A stretch of 64,000 nucleotides of DNA, taken from NCBI RefSeq assembly GCF_029269835.1, contig NZ_JARJBB010000017.1, positions 1 through 64,000 on the forward strand, in the 5' to 3' direction. Source of the DNA: Streptomyces tropicalis (GTDB taxonomy: Bacteria > Actinomycetota > Actinomycetes > Streptomycetales > Streptomycetaceae). The number at the start of each line of letters is the position of its first letter. The first letter of the stretch is position 1. Both the position numbers and the translations under genes were made by a program. Below, in pieces: positions 20,165 to 29,891 of this stretch. The notes beneath the pieces are model-generated. The model was not told the origin of the DNA and did not search any database. It worked only from the letters and a program-made list of their open reading frames with translations.

Positions 20165-22891
20165 GTGGCAGAAACAGCAGCGAAGACGACCGACAAGACC
20201 CCCGGCGGCGCCCGGCCCCGGCTGATGCTCATGGACGGGCACTCGCTGGCCTACCGCGCGTTCTTCGCGCTGCCCGCGGAGAACTTCACGACCGCGACGG
20301 GCCAGCCGACGAACGCGATCTACGGGTTCGCCTCGATGCTGGCCAACACCCTCCGTGACGAGGCGCCCACGCACTTCGCCGTCGCCTTCGACGTGTCCCG
20401 CAAGACCTGGCGCTCCGAGGAGTTCACCGAGTACAAGGCGAACCGCTCGAAGACCCCCGACGAGTTCAAGGGCCAGGTCCAGCTGATCGGCGAACTGCTC
20501 GACGCGATGCACGCGCCGCGCTTCGCCGTCGACGGGTTCGAGGCCGACGACGTCATCGCCACCATCGCCACCCAGGCCGAGGCCGAGGGCTTCGAGGTGC
20601 TGATCGTCACCGGCGACCGGGACTCCTTCCAGCTGGTGTCCGAGCACACCACCGTCCTCTACCCCACGAAGGGCGTCTCGGAGCTGACCCGGTTCACCCC
20701 GGAGAAGGTCGTCGAGAAGTACGGGCTGACGCCGGCCCAGTACCCGGACTTCGCCGCGCTGCGCGGCGACCCGTCCGACAACCTCCCGGGCATCCCCGGC
20801 GTCGGCGAGAAGACCGCCGCGAAGTGGATCAACCAGTTCGGCTCCTTCGCCGAGCTGGTCGAGCGCGTCGACGAAGTCAAGGGCAAGGCCGGGCAGAACC
20901 TGCGCGACCACCTGGAGTCGGTCAAGCTCAACCGCCGGCTCACCGAGCTGGAGCGCCACGTGGAGCTCCCGAAGGGCGTCGCCGACCTCGCCCGCGCGCC
21001 GTACGACCGCAAGAGCGTCGCGCTGGTCCTCGACACCCTGGAGATCCGCAACCCCTCGCTGCGCGAGCGGCTCTTCGCCGTCGACCCCGGCGCCGAGGAG
21101 GCGGAGACCGCCCCGGTCACGGCGGACGGCGTCGAGCTGGACGGCACGGTGCTCGGCACCGGTGAGCTGGCCCCCTGGCTGGCCGGCCGGGACGGCGAGG
21201 TCCTCGGCGTCGCCAGCGTCGGCTCCTGGGCCCTGGGCACCGGCTCGGTCGCCGAGATCGCCCTCGCGGCACCCGGCGGAGCGGCCGCCTGGTTCGACCC
21301 CTCCCAGCTCGACGAGGCCGACGAGAGCGCGTTCGCCGCCTGGCTGGCCGACCCGGACCGCCCCAAGGTCTTCCACAACGCCAAGGGCGCCATGCGGGTC
21401 TTCGCCGAGCACGGCTGGCGGATCGAGGGCGTCACCATGGACACCGCCCTGGCCGCCTACTTGGTCAAGCCCGGCCGCCGCTCCTTCGACCTCGACGCGC
21501 TGTCCCTGGAGTACCTGCACCGGGAGCTGGCGCCGGCCGCCGCGGCCGACGGGCAGCTGGCCTTCGGCGCGGACGACGGCGCGGAGGCCGAGGCCCTGAT
21601 GATCCAGGCCCGCGCCGTCGTCGACCTCGGCGCGGCCTTCGAGGAGCGCCTCCCGGAGGTCGGCGCCGCGGACCTGCTGCGGGACGTCGAGCTGCCCACC
21701 TCCGCCCTGCTCGCCCGGATGGAGCGCCACGGCATCGCCGCGGACCGCAGCCACCTGGAGGCCATGGAGCAGATGTTCGCCGGGGCGGTGCAGCAGGCCG
21801 TCAAGGAGGCCCACGCCGCGGCCGGCCACGAGTTCAACCTCGGCTCGCCCAAGCAGCTCCAGGAGGTCCTCTTCGGTGAGCTGGCGCTGCCGAAGACCAA
21901 GAAGACCAAGACGGGCTTCACCACCGACGCCGACGCCCTGGCCTGGCTCGCCGGCCAGACGGACAACGAGCTGCCGGTGATCATGCTCCGCCACCGCGAG
22001 CAGGCGAAGCTGCGCGTCACCGTCGAGGGCCTGATCAAGACGATCGCCGCGGACGGCCGCATCCACACCACCTTCAACCAGACGGTCGCCGCCACCGGCC
22101 GCCTCTCCTCCACGGACCCCAATCTGCAGAACATCCCGGTCCGCACCGACGAGGGGCGGGCGATCCGCCGCGGCTTCGTGGTCGGCGAGGGCTTCGAGTC
22201 GCTGATGACGGCGGACTACAGCCAGATCGAGCTGCGGGTGATGGCCCACCTGTCGGAGGACGCGGGCCTGATCGAGGCGTTCACCTCCGGCGAGGACCTG
22301 CACACGACCGCCGCCTCCCAGGTGTTCGGCGTCGAACCGTCGGCGGTGGACGCCGAGATGCGCCGGAAGATCAAGGCGATGTCGTACGGCCTGGCGTACG
22401 GGCTGTCGGCGTTCGGCCTGTCCCAGCAGCTGAACATCGAGGCGGCCGAGGCCCGCGCCCTGATGGACGCCTACTTCGAGCGCTTCGGCGGCGTGCGGGA
22501 CTATCTGCGCCGGGTCGTCGACGAGGCCCGCGCGACCGGCTACACCGAGACGCTCTTCGGCCGCCGCCGCTACCTGCCCGACCTGAACAGCGACAACCGC
22601 CAGCGCCGTGAGATGGCCGAGCGGATGGCGCTCAACGCCCCGATCCAGGGTACGGCGGCCGACATCGTCAAGATCGCCATGCTCCAGGTGGGGCGGGCCC
22701 TGGAGGACGCCGGCCTCACCTCCCGGATGCTGCTCCAGGTCCACGACGAAATCGTCCTGGAGATCGCCCCCGGCGAGCGGGACGCGGTGGAGGAACTGCT
22801 GCGCCGCGAGATGAGCGGAGCGGTCCACCTGCGTGCCCCGCTCGACGTCTCCATCGGCGTGGGCCCGGACTGGGAGTCGGCGGCACACTGA
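20165..22891 (+). CDS. polA: DNA polymerase I
   Basis: A 908-residue repair and Okazaki-fragment polymerase. Residues ~15-310 form the 5'-3' exonuclease (LMLMDGHSLAYRAFFALP, GFEADDVIAT, GDRDSFQL, GVGEKTAAKW). Residues ~310-520 occupy the 3'-5' exonuclease position, but I cannot find the DxE metal motif, so proofreading is probably absent, as in other actinobacterial PolA. The polymerase domain has motif A DYSQIELRVMAHL, motif B RRKIKAMSYGLAYG and motif C LLQVHDEIV. The GTG at 20165 is chosen by homology (VAETAAK, then PRLMLMDG); the ribosome binding site is a weak GGATCGGGGG. A long GC-rich spacer follows. Confidence 0.97.
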   Translation: MAETAAKTTDKTPGGARPRLMLMDGHSLAYRAFFALPAENFTTATGQPTNAIYGFASMLANTLRDEAPTHFAVAFDVSRKTWRSEEFTEYKANRSKTPDEFKGQVQLIGELLDAMHAPRFAVDGFEADDVIATIATQAEAEGFEVLIVTGDRDSFQLVSEHTTVLYPTKGVSELTRFTPEKVVEKYGLTPAQYPDFAALRGDPSDNLPGIPGVGEKTAAKWINQFGSFAELVERVDEVKGKAGQNLRDHLESVKLNRRLTELERHVELPKGVADLARAPYDRKSVALVLDTLEIRNPSLRERLFAVDPGAEEAETAPVTADGVELDGTVLGTGELAPWLAGRDGEVLGVASVGSWALGTGSVAEIALAAPGGAAAWFDPSQLDEADESAFAAWLADPDRPKVFHNAKGAMRVFAEHGWRIEGVTMDTALAAYLVKPGRRSFDLDALSLEYLHRELAPAAAADGQLAFGADDGAEAEALMIQARAVVDLGAAFEERLPEVGAADLLRDVELPTSALLARMERHGIAADRSHLEAMEQMFAGAVQQAVKEAHAAAGHEFNLGSPKQLQEVLFGELALPKTKKTKTGFTTDADALAWLAGQTDNELPVIMLRHREQAKLRVTVEGLIKTIAADGRIHTTFNQTVAATGRLSSTDPNLQNIPVRTDEGRAIRRGFVVGEGFESLMTADYSQIELRVMAHLSEDAGLIEAFTSGEDLHTTAASQVFGVEPSAVDAEMRRKIKAMSYGLAYGLSAFGLSQQLNIEAAEARALMDAYFERFGGVRDYLRRVVDEARATGYTETLFGRRRYLPDLNSDNRQRREMAERMALNAPIQGTAADIVKIAMLQVGRALEDAGLTSRMLLQVHDEIVLEIAPGERDAVEELLRREMSGAVHLRAPLDVSIGVGPDWESAAH

Positions 22892-23510
22892 CGCCGGTCG
22901 CCGGCTCGGGGCCTTCCGGGGCCGACCCGGGGCCCCGGCTCGCCGCACGCCCGGGATCCGGTCGCCGGCCCCGGGGCGTGCGCGTCCGGGCGGCGGCCGG
23001 GCGGACGTACGGGCCGGTCGGCGGCAGCCGGGTGTGCGGGGGCCTGCTGGGGCAGGCCGTCGGCTCGGGACGTACCGGCCGACCGGGCGGCTTCCCGCGC
23101 GTGCCGGGGCTGCGGGGGCCGGTCGGCGGCTTCGGGGCGTGGAGGGGCGCCGGACGGCTTCCGGGCGTGGTGCTCGGGCGGTGGCTTCCGGGGCACGCGG
23201 AGGCGGCCGGCGGCTCCGAGACGTTCAGGGCCGGTGGACGGCGTCCGCGCGTGCGGGGCCGGTGGACGGCTCCGGGGCGTACCGGGCCGCTCGGCGGCTC
23301 CGGAACCCATGCGGGCCGAGGACCGGCTTCGGGGGGCCGCGGCGTCCCGGATCCGGGCCGGTGGCAGGGGCGGCGCCCCGGGCCGGGGCGGGGCGGGGCC
23401 GGAGCGGCGGTGCGTGCGGAGCCGGGCGGCCCCGGGCCGGGCCGTCGCCGTGTCACTCACGTGGCCCCCGCAGAGACGCAGCCGCCCCCGCCGCCCGCCA
23501 GGATGCGGGC
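22892..23510. other. GC-rich spacer with degenerate repeats
   Basis: A 619-base stretch after polA without a convincing gene. It consists of loosely repeated 20-25-base phrases built from GGTCGGCGGCTCCGGGGCGT and GGGGCCGGTGGACGGC, with variants at about 23101-23130, 23180-23220 and 23225-23300. Open frames cross it in both directions, but their translations are Pro/Arg/Gly-rich and repetitive. It resembles the spacer after pepN. Confidence 0.5.
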
Positions 23511-23954
23511 ATGGGTATACGCATGCTCAATCACCGCCCGACGGTGACCCGGGCAGTGGTCGGCACGGTCCCCGCCGCGCCGCTTCCCTCGCTCCCGGCC
23601 GTCTCGGAAGACGCAAGCACGGCCCGCATCCCCACCGACCTCGCCGCGACCCTGCGGCGCACGACGGCCGCCCTGCGCCGCCGGCTCGTCCCCGCCGCCC
23701 CCGGCCGGACACCACCCCCCTGGCGGCTGTGGGCGGACGTCGCCCGCGGCTACGGCGCACTGCTCCTCACCCGGCTGCCCCGGCCCGGCCCCGTCGGCCC
23801 CGCCGGCACCGTCACCGTGTTCGTCGTCGCGGCCCCCGCCGTCAGCGGCGGATCCGCCGCAGCGGCCCCGCACCCGTCCCGGCAGCAGGCGTCCCGGGCC
23901 CGGCGGCCGCGACGGCGGAAGGGCCGGGGACCGGAGCCGGACGCCACCGCCTGA
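23511..23954 (+). CDS. conserved small Streptomyces protein of unknown function
   Basis: A 147-residue protein starting MGIRMLNHR, with an AxTARIPTDLAATLRRTTAALRRR stretch and a tryptophan-containing helix PPWRLWADVARGYGALLLTR near residues 75-90, followed by an Ala/Val strand and a basic Pro/Arg tail. I recall proteins with this opening and the same Leu/Arg helix in many Streptomyces, but no function. The start ATG at 23511 follows AGGATGCGGGC. The tail overlaps the opposite-strand C-terminal remnant of the DUF4184 gene by about 110 bases, so one of the two 3' ends may be non-functional. Confidence 0.6.
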   Translation: MGIRMLNHRPTVTRAVVGTVPAAPLPSLPAVSEDASTARIPTDLAATLRRTTAALRRRLVPAAPGRTPPPWRLWADVARGYGALLLTRLPRPGPVGPAGTVTVFVVAAPAVSGGSAAAAPHPSRQQASRARRPRRRKGRGPEPDATA

Positions 23955-24728
23955 CCGCCGCCGCATACAGCAGCACCCCGGCCGTCAGCCCCGTCCCCGC
24001 GCCGAAGCACACCACCGGGACCACGTCCCCGGGCGTCGCCGGCACCCCGGCCGCCCACTGCCCCAGCACCCGCTGCCCGGCCCCGGCCGCCGCACCGCCG
24101 CAGACCACCGCCCCGGCCCGTCACCGCTCCCGGCCCGACAGCCACGGGATCCCCCGCCCCGGGCGCCCGCCGGCGCCCGGGGCGGCGCACGCACCACGAA
24201 CGAAACGATCACCACCGCGGCCGCCGCGGAACCGCCGTACTGGAGGTACCGGTACAACGGTGTGCCCGCGAGAGGGCGGCCCAGCACCGGGAACAGGCTC
24301 ATGCCCCACCGGTCGAGATGCGTGAACGCGTCCCACACCACGTGCGTCAGCGCGCCCAGCGCCGCCGGGACGTACCAGCGCAGCGCCGTCGCGGGACACG
24401 GCCGCGCGCGGGGCGCTCCGCACCGGGTCAGTGCCGCCAGCCGCGGCTGCCGTCGGAGGGGCAGCAGGGCCACCAGCGGTTCCCGCACCACGAGCCACAG
24501 CGCCACCGGCAGCCGGGCGACGAGCACGTCGACGGTGAACGCGCCGGTGAAGGAGTGCGTGACGCTGCCGAACTCCATCGCCCCCGGCACGGCGCTCGCC
24601 GCGTAGGAGGTCGCGTCGGGGGCGAAGGACCCGGCCACGAGCACCGCCGGCACCAGCCGCCCCCGCCCGGACCCGTCGTCGCGTGCCGCCGGCAGCACGG
24701 CCGCCGCATGACTGAGCGTGAACGGCAA
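23842..24728 (-). pseudogene. DUF4184-family membrane protein, frameshifted and interrupted
   Basis: The N-terminal ~190 codons read LPFTLSHAAAVLP, then VAGSFAPDATSY and LTHVVWDAFTHLDRWG, a clear DUF4184 membrane protein (TTG start at 24728 with GAGGAG 5 bases upstream). After the helix ending VVIVSFVVRAP the frame turns into Gly/Arg-rich nonsense and stops at 23985. The expected continuation is in another frame: GIPWLSGRER, then an in-frame TGA (24123-24121), then the conserved end (DVVPVVCFGAGTGLTAGVLL) running to 23842. The gene therefore needs a shift near a G-run around 24152 and also meets a nonsense codon. Either it is a true pseudogene or the assembly has errors there. Family function is unknown. 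Confidence 0.7.
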
Positions 24729-25069
24729 CAGGGCTCCTCGCGGGGGAAGTCGGCGGCGCGGACCGGGACGGCGGACCGCCGCTGTTCCCGTATGCGCGAG
24801 CCGCCCGGACGGCGGCCCGGACAACAGCACATGGCCAACCGGTGAAAAACGGGCACGAACGGGTCCCGGTACAAAGGAAGTTGTCGTAGGGTCGCCTGGG
24901 CCGTTCCGTCCTCCGGCGCGGTCGAACGGATGCACAGCACACGTGCGGGCGAGGACGGGACACCGGGACGGTTCCACCAGGGCAACCAGAACCACGGCTC
25001 GACCGTCACACCAGGGCGGACAGACGGACACGGACGGACGCTCGGGCGTCCACGGGAGGGGTTCACTCT
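24729..25069. other. divergent promoter region for DUF4184 remnant and secreted hydrolase
   Basis: About 340 bases between divergent genes. TAGGGT at 24887-24892 is a possible -10 box reading rightward, about 175 bases before the hydrolase start, but no good -35 is present. I looked for a c-di-AMP (ydaO) riboswitch, which often precedes Streptomyces cell-wall hydrolases, and did not find its conserved blocks. Confidence 0.35.
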
Positions 25070-26842
25070 ATGGCGGCGCATTTCGGCAGGAGGCTGCGCA
25101 AGGGAGCGGCGACCACAGCCGTGGCCGCGGCAGCGGTCGCGGCCCTGTCCGCCTCCCAGGCCCCGGACGTCCCGGTCCCGGACAGCGGCAGACACACCGC
25201 GGCCGACGCCACGCCCTCTCCCGATCCCGCCTCCGGCGGTGGGGCGACCGGCAACTCGCCCTACTACACGGACCTGCCGCCGCTGCACAGCCCCGACCCC
25301 GCGCCCACCGCCGGCCCCACCGCCGGCCCCCTCGCCGGCCACGGCCCGGAGCAGGCCGGCATACCCGCCACCGTGCTCGACGCCTACAAGAAGGCCGAGG
25401 CCGAGCTGCGGACGTCCAAGCCGGACTGCCGCCTGCCCTGGCAACTCCTCGCCGCCATCGGCCAGGTCGAGTCGGGCCAGGCCCGCGGCGGCCGCGTCGA
25501 CGCCTCCGGCACCACCCTCGCCCCGATCCTCGGCCCGGTCCTCGACGGCAACGGCTTCGCCCACATCAGCGACACCGACCACGGCGCCTACGACGGCGAC
25601 AGCCGCTACGACCGCGCGATCGGCCCGATGCAGTTCATCCCGTCCACCTGGGCCTGGGCGGGCCGCGACGGAAACGGCGACGGCAGGAGCGACCCGAACA
25701 ACGTCTACGACGCCGCCCTCGCCGCCGGCCACTACCTGTGCCGCAACGGCTGGGACCTGTCCGTCGACGCCGACGTCAAGCGCGCCATCCTCAGCTACAA
25801 CGCCTCGCAGGACTACCTCAGCACCGTCCTGTCGTGGCTGCAGTTCTACCGCAACGGCACCCACAGCGTCCCGGACGGCACCGGCTCCCTGCCCTCCGGC
25901 CGCAGCGACGACACGCCCGGCGCAGGCCCGACGCCGTCGCCGAACGCGTCCGGACACGCCCCGCGGCCCGGGAGGCCCGGCACGCCCGCCCAGCCGCACG
26001 GCGGCACCACGGCCACGCCGTCCACGCCGTCCACGCCGACGAAGCCCACCACGCCGACGACACCGTCCGCGCCGCCCACCCCCACCGACACCGTGGACCA
26101 CCTCAGGAGCACGGACACCGCCGGGCTCACCGCCATGGCCGGCCACTCCTTCGCGCAGCGGATCGGCACCCGCGCCGAGACCAAGGCGGGCAAGGCCGTC
26201 GCCAAGGTCAGGATCCGGTTCACCGTCACCGGCGACACCGACGCCGCCTTCGCGGGCGGGGAGAAGGCCGCCACCGTCGTCACCGACTCCAAGGGCGTGG
26301 CCGTCGCGCCCGCACTCCAAGCGGGCGAGAAGACGGGCGACTTCACCGTCCGCGCCGTCGTCGTGGGCCGCACGGTCTCCGCCCTCGACTACACCGCCAC
26401 CGTCACCGAGCGCCTCGCCGACGCCCTCGCCCGCACCGACGACACCACGCCGACCTGCGCCCCGGGCGGGGAGTTCGCCGAGCAGATCCAGGTCCGCGCG
26501 ACCTACAAGGGCGCCGCCGCCGACAGGGTCGCGGTCACCGCCACCCTGATCACCTCGGCCGACGACCCCACCGAGAACACCGAGGGCCCCTACTTCAAGG
26601 ACGCCGACGGCAAGCCCGTACGCACCCTGAAGGACCTGGAGACCGACGCCAAGGGCCTGCTGACGCTGCCGAAGCTGTACGCCGACGACACCACCGGCAC
26701 CTTCCTGCTCCGCCTCCGGAGTGCGGGCGGCGCGACGGTGACCGTGGAGCTGAAGGTCGCGCCGGCCGACTCCTCCGGCGACCCGTCGGGCGCCCCGTCC
26801 GGTCAACCGTCCACCAGCCCCTCACCCAGCCCCTCCGCGTAG
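25070..26842 (+). CDS. secreted lytic transglycosylase-like protein with C-terminal beta domains
   Basis: A 590-residue exported protein. The signal peptide has basic HFGRRLRKG and a long Ala/Val core (residues 1-30), followed by a Pro-rich spacer. Residues ~95-265 form an MltB-like transglycosylase domain: LLAAIGQVESGQARGG carries the catalytic-type Glu, then AIGPMQFIPSTWAWAG, DGNGDGRSDPNNVYDAALAA and ILSYNAS. A Thr/Pro linker (~285-345) connects to two immunoglobulin-like beta segments (~350-450 and ~465-570), probably wall- or matrix-binding, and a Ser/Pro tail. It likely cleaves peptidoglycan glycan strands outside the cell. ATG at 25070 has GGGAGGGG upstream. A 10-bp-stem hairpin after the stop faces convergent hrpB. 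Confidence 0.85.
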   Translation: MAAHFGRRLRKGAATTAVAAAAVAALSASQAPDVPVPDSGRHTAADATPSPDPASGGGATGNSPYYTDLPPLHSPDPAPTAGPTAGPLAGHGPEQAGIPATVLDAYKKAEAELRTSKPDCRLPWQLLAAIGQVESGQARGGRVDASGTTLAPILGPVLDGNGFAHISDTDHGAYDGDSRYDRAIGPMQFIPSTWAWAGRDGNGDGRSDPNNVYDAALAAGHYLCRNGWDLSVDADVKRAILSYNASQDYLSTVLSWLQFYRNGTHSVPDGTGSLPSGRSDDTPGAGPTPSPNASGHAPRPGRPGTPAQPHGGTTATPSTPSTPTKPTTPTTPSAPPTPTDTVDHLRSTDTAGLTAMAGHSFAQRIGTRAETKAGKAVAKVRIRFTVTGDTDAAFAGGEKAATVVTDSKGVAVAPALQAGEKTGDFTVRAVVVGRTVSALDYTATVTERLADALARTDDTTPTCAPGGEFAEQIQVRATYKGAAADRVAVTATLITSADDPTENTEGPYFKDADGKPVRTLKDLETDAKGLLTLPKLYADDTTGTFLLRLRSAGGATVTVELKVAPADSSGDPSGAPSGQPSTSPSPSPSA

Positions 26843-26849
26843 CCGCCGT

Positions 26850-26883
26850 CCGGCGCCGGCCCGGGATCCCGCCCCGGCGCCGG
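26850..26883. terminator. hairpin between secreted hydrolase and hrpB
   Basis: CCGGCGCCGG at 26850-26859 and again at 26874-26883 is self-complementary and forms a 10-bp stem with a 14-base loop, in a 58-base gap between convergent genes. Confidence 0.5.
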
Positions 26884-26900
26884 CCCCGGGTCGGGAGCCG

Positions 26901-29492
26901 TCAGCGGCGGAGCCGCGCGCTGGTGTGCCGGGTCGGCTCCGCGCCCGCCGGGTCCTCGGGCCACGGGTGCTTCGGATACCGCCCGCGCAGCTCGGCCCGC
27001 ACCGCCCGGTAGCCGTCCCGCCAGAACGAGGCGAGGTCGGCGGTGACGGCGGCGGGCCGCCCGGCCGGGGACAGGAGGTGCACCAGCACCGGCACACCGG
27101 CCAGGACCGGCGAGGCGTCCAGGCCGAACATCTCCTGGAGCTTCACCGCGAGCACCGGCTGCTCGGGGTGCGCGTAGTCGACCCGGATCCGGGACCCGCT
27201 GGGCACGGCCAGCCGCTCCGGCGCGAGTTCGTCCAGCCGGGCGGCCTCGCCGGACGCCCACGGCAGCAGCCGCGCCAGCGCCTGCCCCGCGTCGATCCGG
27301 CCCAGGTCCGCCCGCCGCCGGGCCCGCCCCAGCTCGGGCTCCAGCCACTCCTCCGCGCGCGCCAGCAGCGCGTCGTCGCCGACGTCGGGCCAGGGCCGCC
27401 CGAGGTGCAGGTGCAGGAAGGCCAGCCGCTGCCGCAGGACCCCGGCGTCCGGGGACCACCGCAGCAGACCCGGCCCCTCCCGCCGCAGCCCGTCGAGCAA
27501 CGCCCCGCGGACCCGCCCGGGTTCGGGGTCGCTGAGGGGGCGCGCGTCCAGTTCGACCGCCCCCAGGCGTTCGACACGCCGCGCCACCACGTCGCCGTCG
27601 CCCCAGCGCACCTCGTCGCGCGTGCCGAGCAGCGCCCCGGCCGCGCGCCGCGCGACGTCCTCGTCCACCACCGCGCCGAGCTGCACGCGCGCGTGCCCCC
27701 GGCCCAGCGGCCGGTCCGCCACGGCGACCGCGAGCCAGGGCGCCCCACGCAGCGGGGACCCCTCCGCGATCTCGGCGCGGGTCCCGGACACCATCAGATA
27801 CGACCCGCCGTCGAGCCGGGCGATCCGCTCCGGGAACGCCAACCCGGCGACCAGCCCCGCCACCGCCTCGTCACCGGCCGGGCCGCCCCCGGTCACTCCG
27901 GGCCGGGCTCCGGCCGCACGGGCCCCACCGGCCCCGCCCGTGGCGGTACCGGTCCCGCCCCCGGTCGCCGGACCCTCCGGCTCCGCCGCGTCCCCCGCCG
28001 ACGACCGCAGCCGCCGCACCTCCGCCGCCCAGCGCCGCGCATACGCATCCCCTCCGCGCCGGGCCCGCCGCAGCGCCGCCGCGAGGTCGTCGCCGTACTC
28101 CCGGGGAGCCTCCTCCCCGAGCAGGGCCACGACCTCGGCCGCCCGCTCGGCCCCGACCACCGGCGCCGCGTCCAGCAGGGCCCGCCCCAGCCGGGGGTGC
28201 ACCCCGAGCCGCGCCAGCCGGGCGCCGCGGTCCGTGGCCCGCCCTGCGGCGTCCACCGCGCCCACGGCCGCGAGGACCTCCCGGGCCGCCGCCATCGCCC
28301 CGGCCGGCGGCGGGTCCAGCAGCGCCAGCCCGGACGCGTCCGGATCGCCCCAGCACGCCGCCTGGAGGGCGAACGCCGTCAGATCGGCCACCTTGATCTC
28401 CGGCGCCGGGAAGCGCGGCAGCCGCCCGTCCTCCGCCTCCGGCCAGCAGCGGTACACCGTGCCGGGCGCCTCCCGTCCGGCACGGCCCGCCCGCTGGCGG
28501 CCCGCGGCCTGAGAGGCCCGCACCGTCGTCAGCGCGCTCAGCCCCCGCGCATGGTCCACCCGCGGCTCCCGGGCCAGCCCGCTGTCCACCACCACCCGCA
28601 CACCGGGGACCGTCAGCGACGACTCGGCCACCGCCGTGGCCAGCACCACCCGGCGGTGCGCCGCGGGCGACAGCACGGCGTCCTGGACCGCCGCGGGCGC
28701 CCGCCCGTGCACCTGGAGCACCTCCACGCCGCGGGTGTCACCGAGCTGCCCCGCCACCCGCGCGATCTCCCCGACGCCCGGCAGGAAGCACAGCACGTCC
28801 CCGTCGCGCTCGGCCAGCGCCCGCCGCACCACGGACGCCACGTGCGCCGTCAGCGCCGGATCCACCCGCATCCCGTGCGGCGGCCGGACCGGACGCGCCG
28901 GCGGCGCCCACACCACCTCGACCGGGTGCGCGGCCCCCGCCGCCTCGACCACGGGCGCGCCGCCCAGCAACCCCGCCCACCCCTGCGCATCGGTCGTCGC
29001 CGACGCGGCCAGCAGGCGCAGCCCGGGCCGCAGCGTCTCCCGCACGTCCCACAGGAACGCGGCCGCCGTGTCGGCGTCCAGATGCCGCTCGTGGCACTCG
29101 TCCAGCACCACCACGTCGACCCCGGCCAGCTCCGGGTCCCGCTGCAGCCGTTGCAGCAGCACGCCGGTGGTGACCACCTCCACGCGCGCGCGTCGTCCCA
29201 CGACGCGTTCGCCGCGCACGGTGAAGCCGACGCTCCGGCCCACCTGCTCGCCCAGCAGCCACGCCATCCGCCGGGCGGCCGCCCGGGCCGCGATGCGCCG
29301 CGGCTCCGCCACGACCACCCGGCGCTCCGGGCCGTCGCCGAGCAGGCCCGCCAGCGCGAGCGGGACCAGCGTCGTCTTCCCGGTACCGGGCGGCGCGACG
29401 AGCACGGCGGTGCCGTGGCCGTCGAGGGCGTCGCGCAGGGCGGGCAGGGCACCGCGCACGGGCAGCAGGTCCAGGGCGTCGTAGCGGATCAC
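26901..29492 (-). CDS. hrpB: ATP-dependent RNA helicase HrpB
   Basis: An 863-residue DEAH-box helicase. Motif I APPGTGKTT (about residues 36-44), Ia VVAEPRR, Ib VVTTGVLLQRL, motif II in the variant DECHERH, III AASATTD, IV FLPGVGEI, V TAVAESSLTVPGVRVVVDSG and VI QRAGRAGR are all visible in order. A helicase-associated domain and the HrpB-type C-terminal domain follow (RYPKHPWPEDP near the end). An Ala/Gly/Thr-rich insertion of about 40 residues lies between HA2 and the C-terminal part. GTG at 29492 is chosen because VIRYDALDLLPVRGALPALR is the usual N-terminus; GGGGG precedes it. The biological substrate of bacterial HrpB is poorly known. Confidence 0.94.
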   Translation of the reverse strand: MIRYDALDLLPVRGALPALRDALDGHGTAVLVAPPGTGKTTLVPLALAGLLGDGPERRVVVAEPRRIAARAAARRMAWLLGEQVGRSVGFTVRGERVVGRRARVEVVTTGVLLQRLQRDPELAGVDVVVLDECHERHLDADTAAAFLWDVRETLRPGLRLLAASATTDAQGWAGLLGGAPVVEAAGAAHPVEVVWAPPARPVRPPHGMRVDPALTAHVASVVRRALAERDGDVLCFLPGVGEIARVAGQLGDTRGVEVLQVHGRAPAAVQDAVLSPAAHRRVVLATAVAESSLTVPGVRVVVDSGLAREPRVDHARGLSALTTVRASQAAGRQRAGRAGREAPGTVYRCWPEAEDGRLPRFPAPEIKVADLTAFALQAACWGDPDASGLALLDPPPAGAMAAAREVLAAVGAVDAAGRATDRGARLARLGVHPRLGRALLDAAPVVGAERAAEVVALLGEEAPREYGDDLAAALRRARRGGDAYARRWAAEVRRLRSSAGDAAEPEGPATGGGTGTATGGAGGARAAGARPGVTGGGPAGDEAVAGLVAGLAFPERIARLDGGSYLMVSGTRAEIAEGSPLRGAPWLAVAVADRPLGRGHARVQLGAVVDEDVARRAAGALLGTRDEVRWGDGDVVARRVERLGAVELDARPLSDPEPGRVRGALLDGLRREGPGLLRWSPDAGVLRQRLAFLHLHLGRPWPDVGDDALLARAEEWLEPELGRARRRADLGRIDAGQALARLLPWASGEAARLDELAPERLAVPSGSRIRVDYAHPEQPVLAVKLQEMFGLDASPVLAGVPVLVHLLSPAGRPAAVTADLASFWRDGYRAVRAELRGRYPKHPWPEDPAGAEPTRHTSARLRR

Positions 29493-29891
29493 GCCCCCAG
29501 TGTCGTACGCCGCCCACCCGGCACGCCGGGCGCACCGGCCGCCGTCCGGTGTCCCCCGCCGGGCGTGCACGCTCCGCGACCCGGCGCACGGGCACGGCCC
29601 ACGACCAACCCGCCCGGGCCGAACGTGTCGCACCGTCCACGGCGGCCCGCGTCGGACCGCCGGGCCCGCACCGCCCGCAGCAGCCCCGCCCGGTCCCGCG
29701 GGTGCGTGCGGCCCGTGGCGGCCCCCGTCAGGTACGGCAGGCCCGCTCCGTCCCGGGTGCCCGTCAGGCCCGGTGCGGCCGCACCGGGCCTGACGGGGCG
29801 GCGGCGCGCACGCGCCGCGGGTTTCCGTCCGCGCGGTGCCACGCACGTGCATCGCCCGCACGGCCGCCCGCGGCGCGCCCGCCCGGTGGTT
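29493..29891. other. spacer with a 38-bp perfect palindrome
   Basis: About 400 gene-free bases between hrpB and the methyltransferase gene. The main feature is a perfect 38-bp palindrome at 29760-29797 (half-site CCCGTCAGGCCCGGTGCGG) with no loop. Nearby, GGCGGCGCGC and GCGCCGCGG words at 29799-29819 form a second small hairpin. Position suggests termination of the methyltransferase transcript; the rest holds nothing recognisable. Confidence 0.6.
29760..29797. terminator. 38-bp perfect palindrome, probable terminator
   Basis: Perfect dyad centred between 29778 and 29779, with about 17 usable stem pairs in RNA. It sits about 95 bases past the methyltransferase stop. No U-run follows on the minus strand. 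Confidence 0.5.

Noticed and set aside
22716..23460. Minus-strand open frame over the end of polA and the spacer
   Set aside because: Repetitive Pro/Arg translation opposite a certain gene; no coding signature of its own.
24729..25069. c-di-AMP (ydaO) riboswitch before the secreted hydrolase
   Set aside because: The conserved blocks expected for that motif are not found; only GC-rich sequence and a weak -10 are visible.
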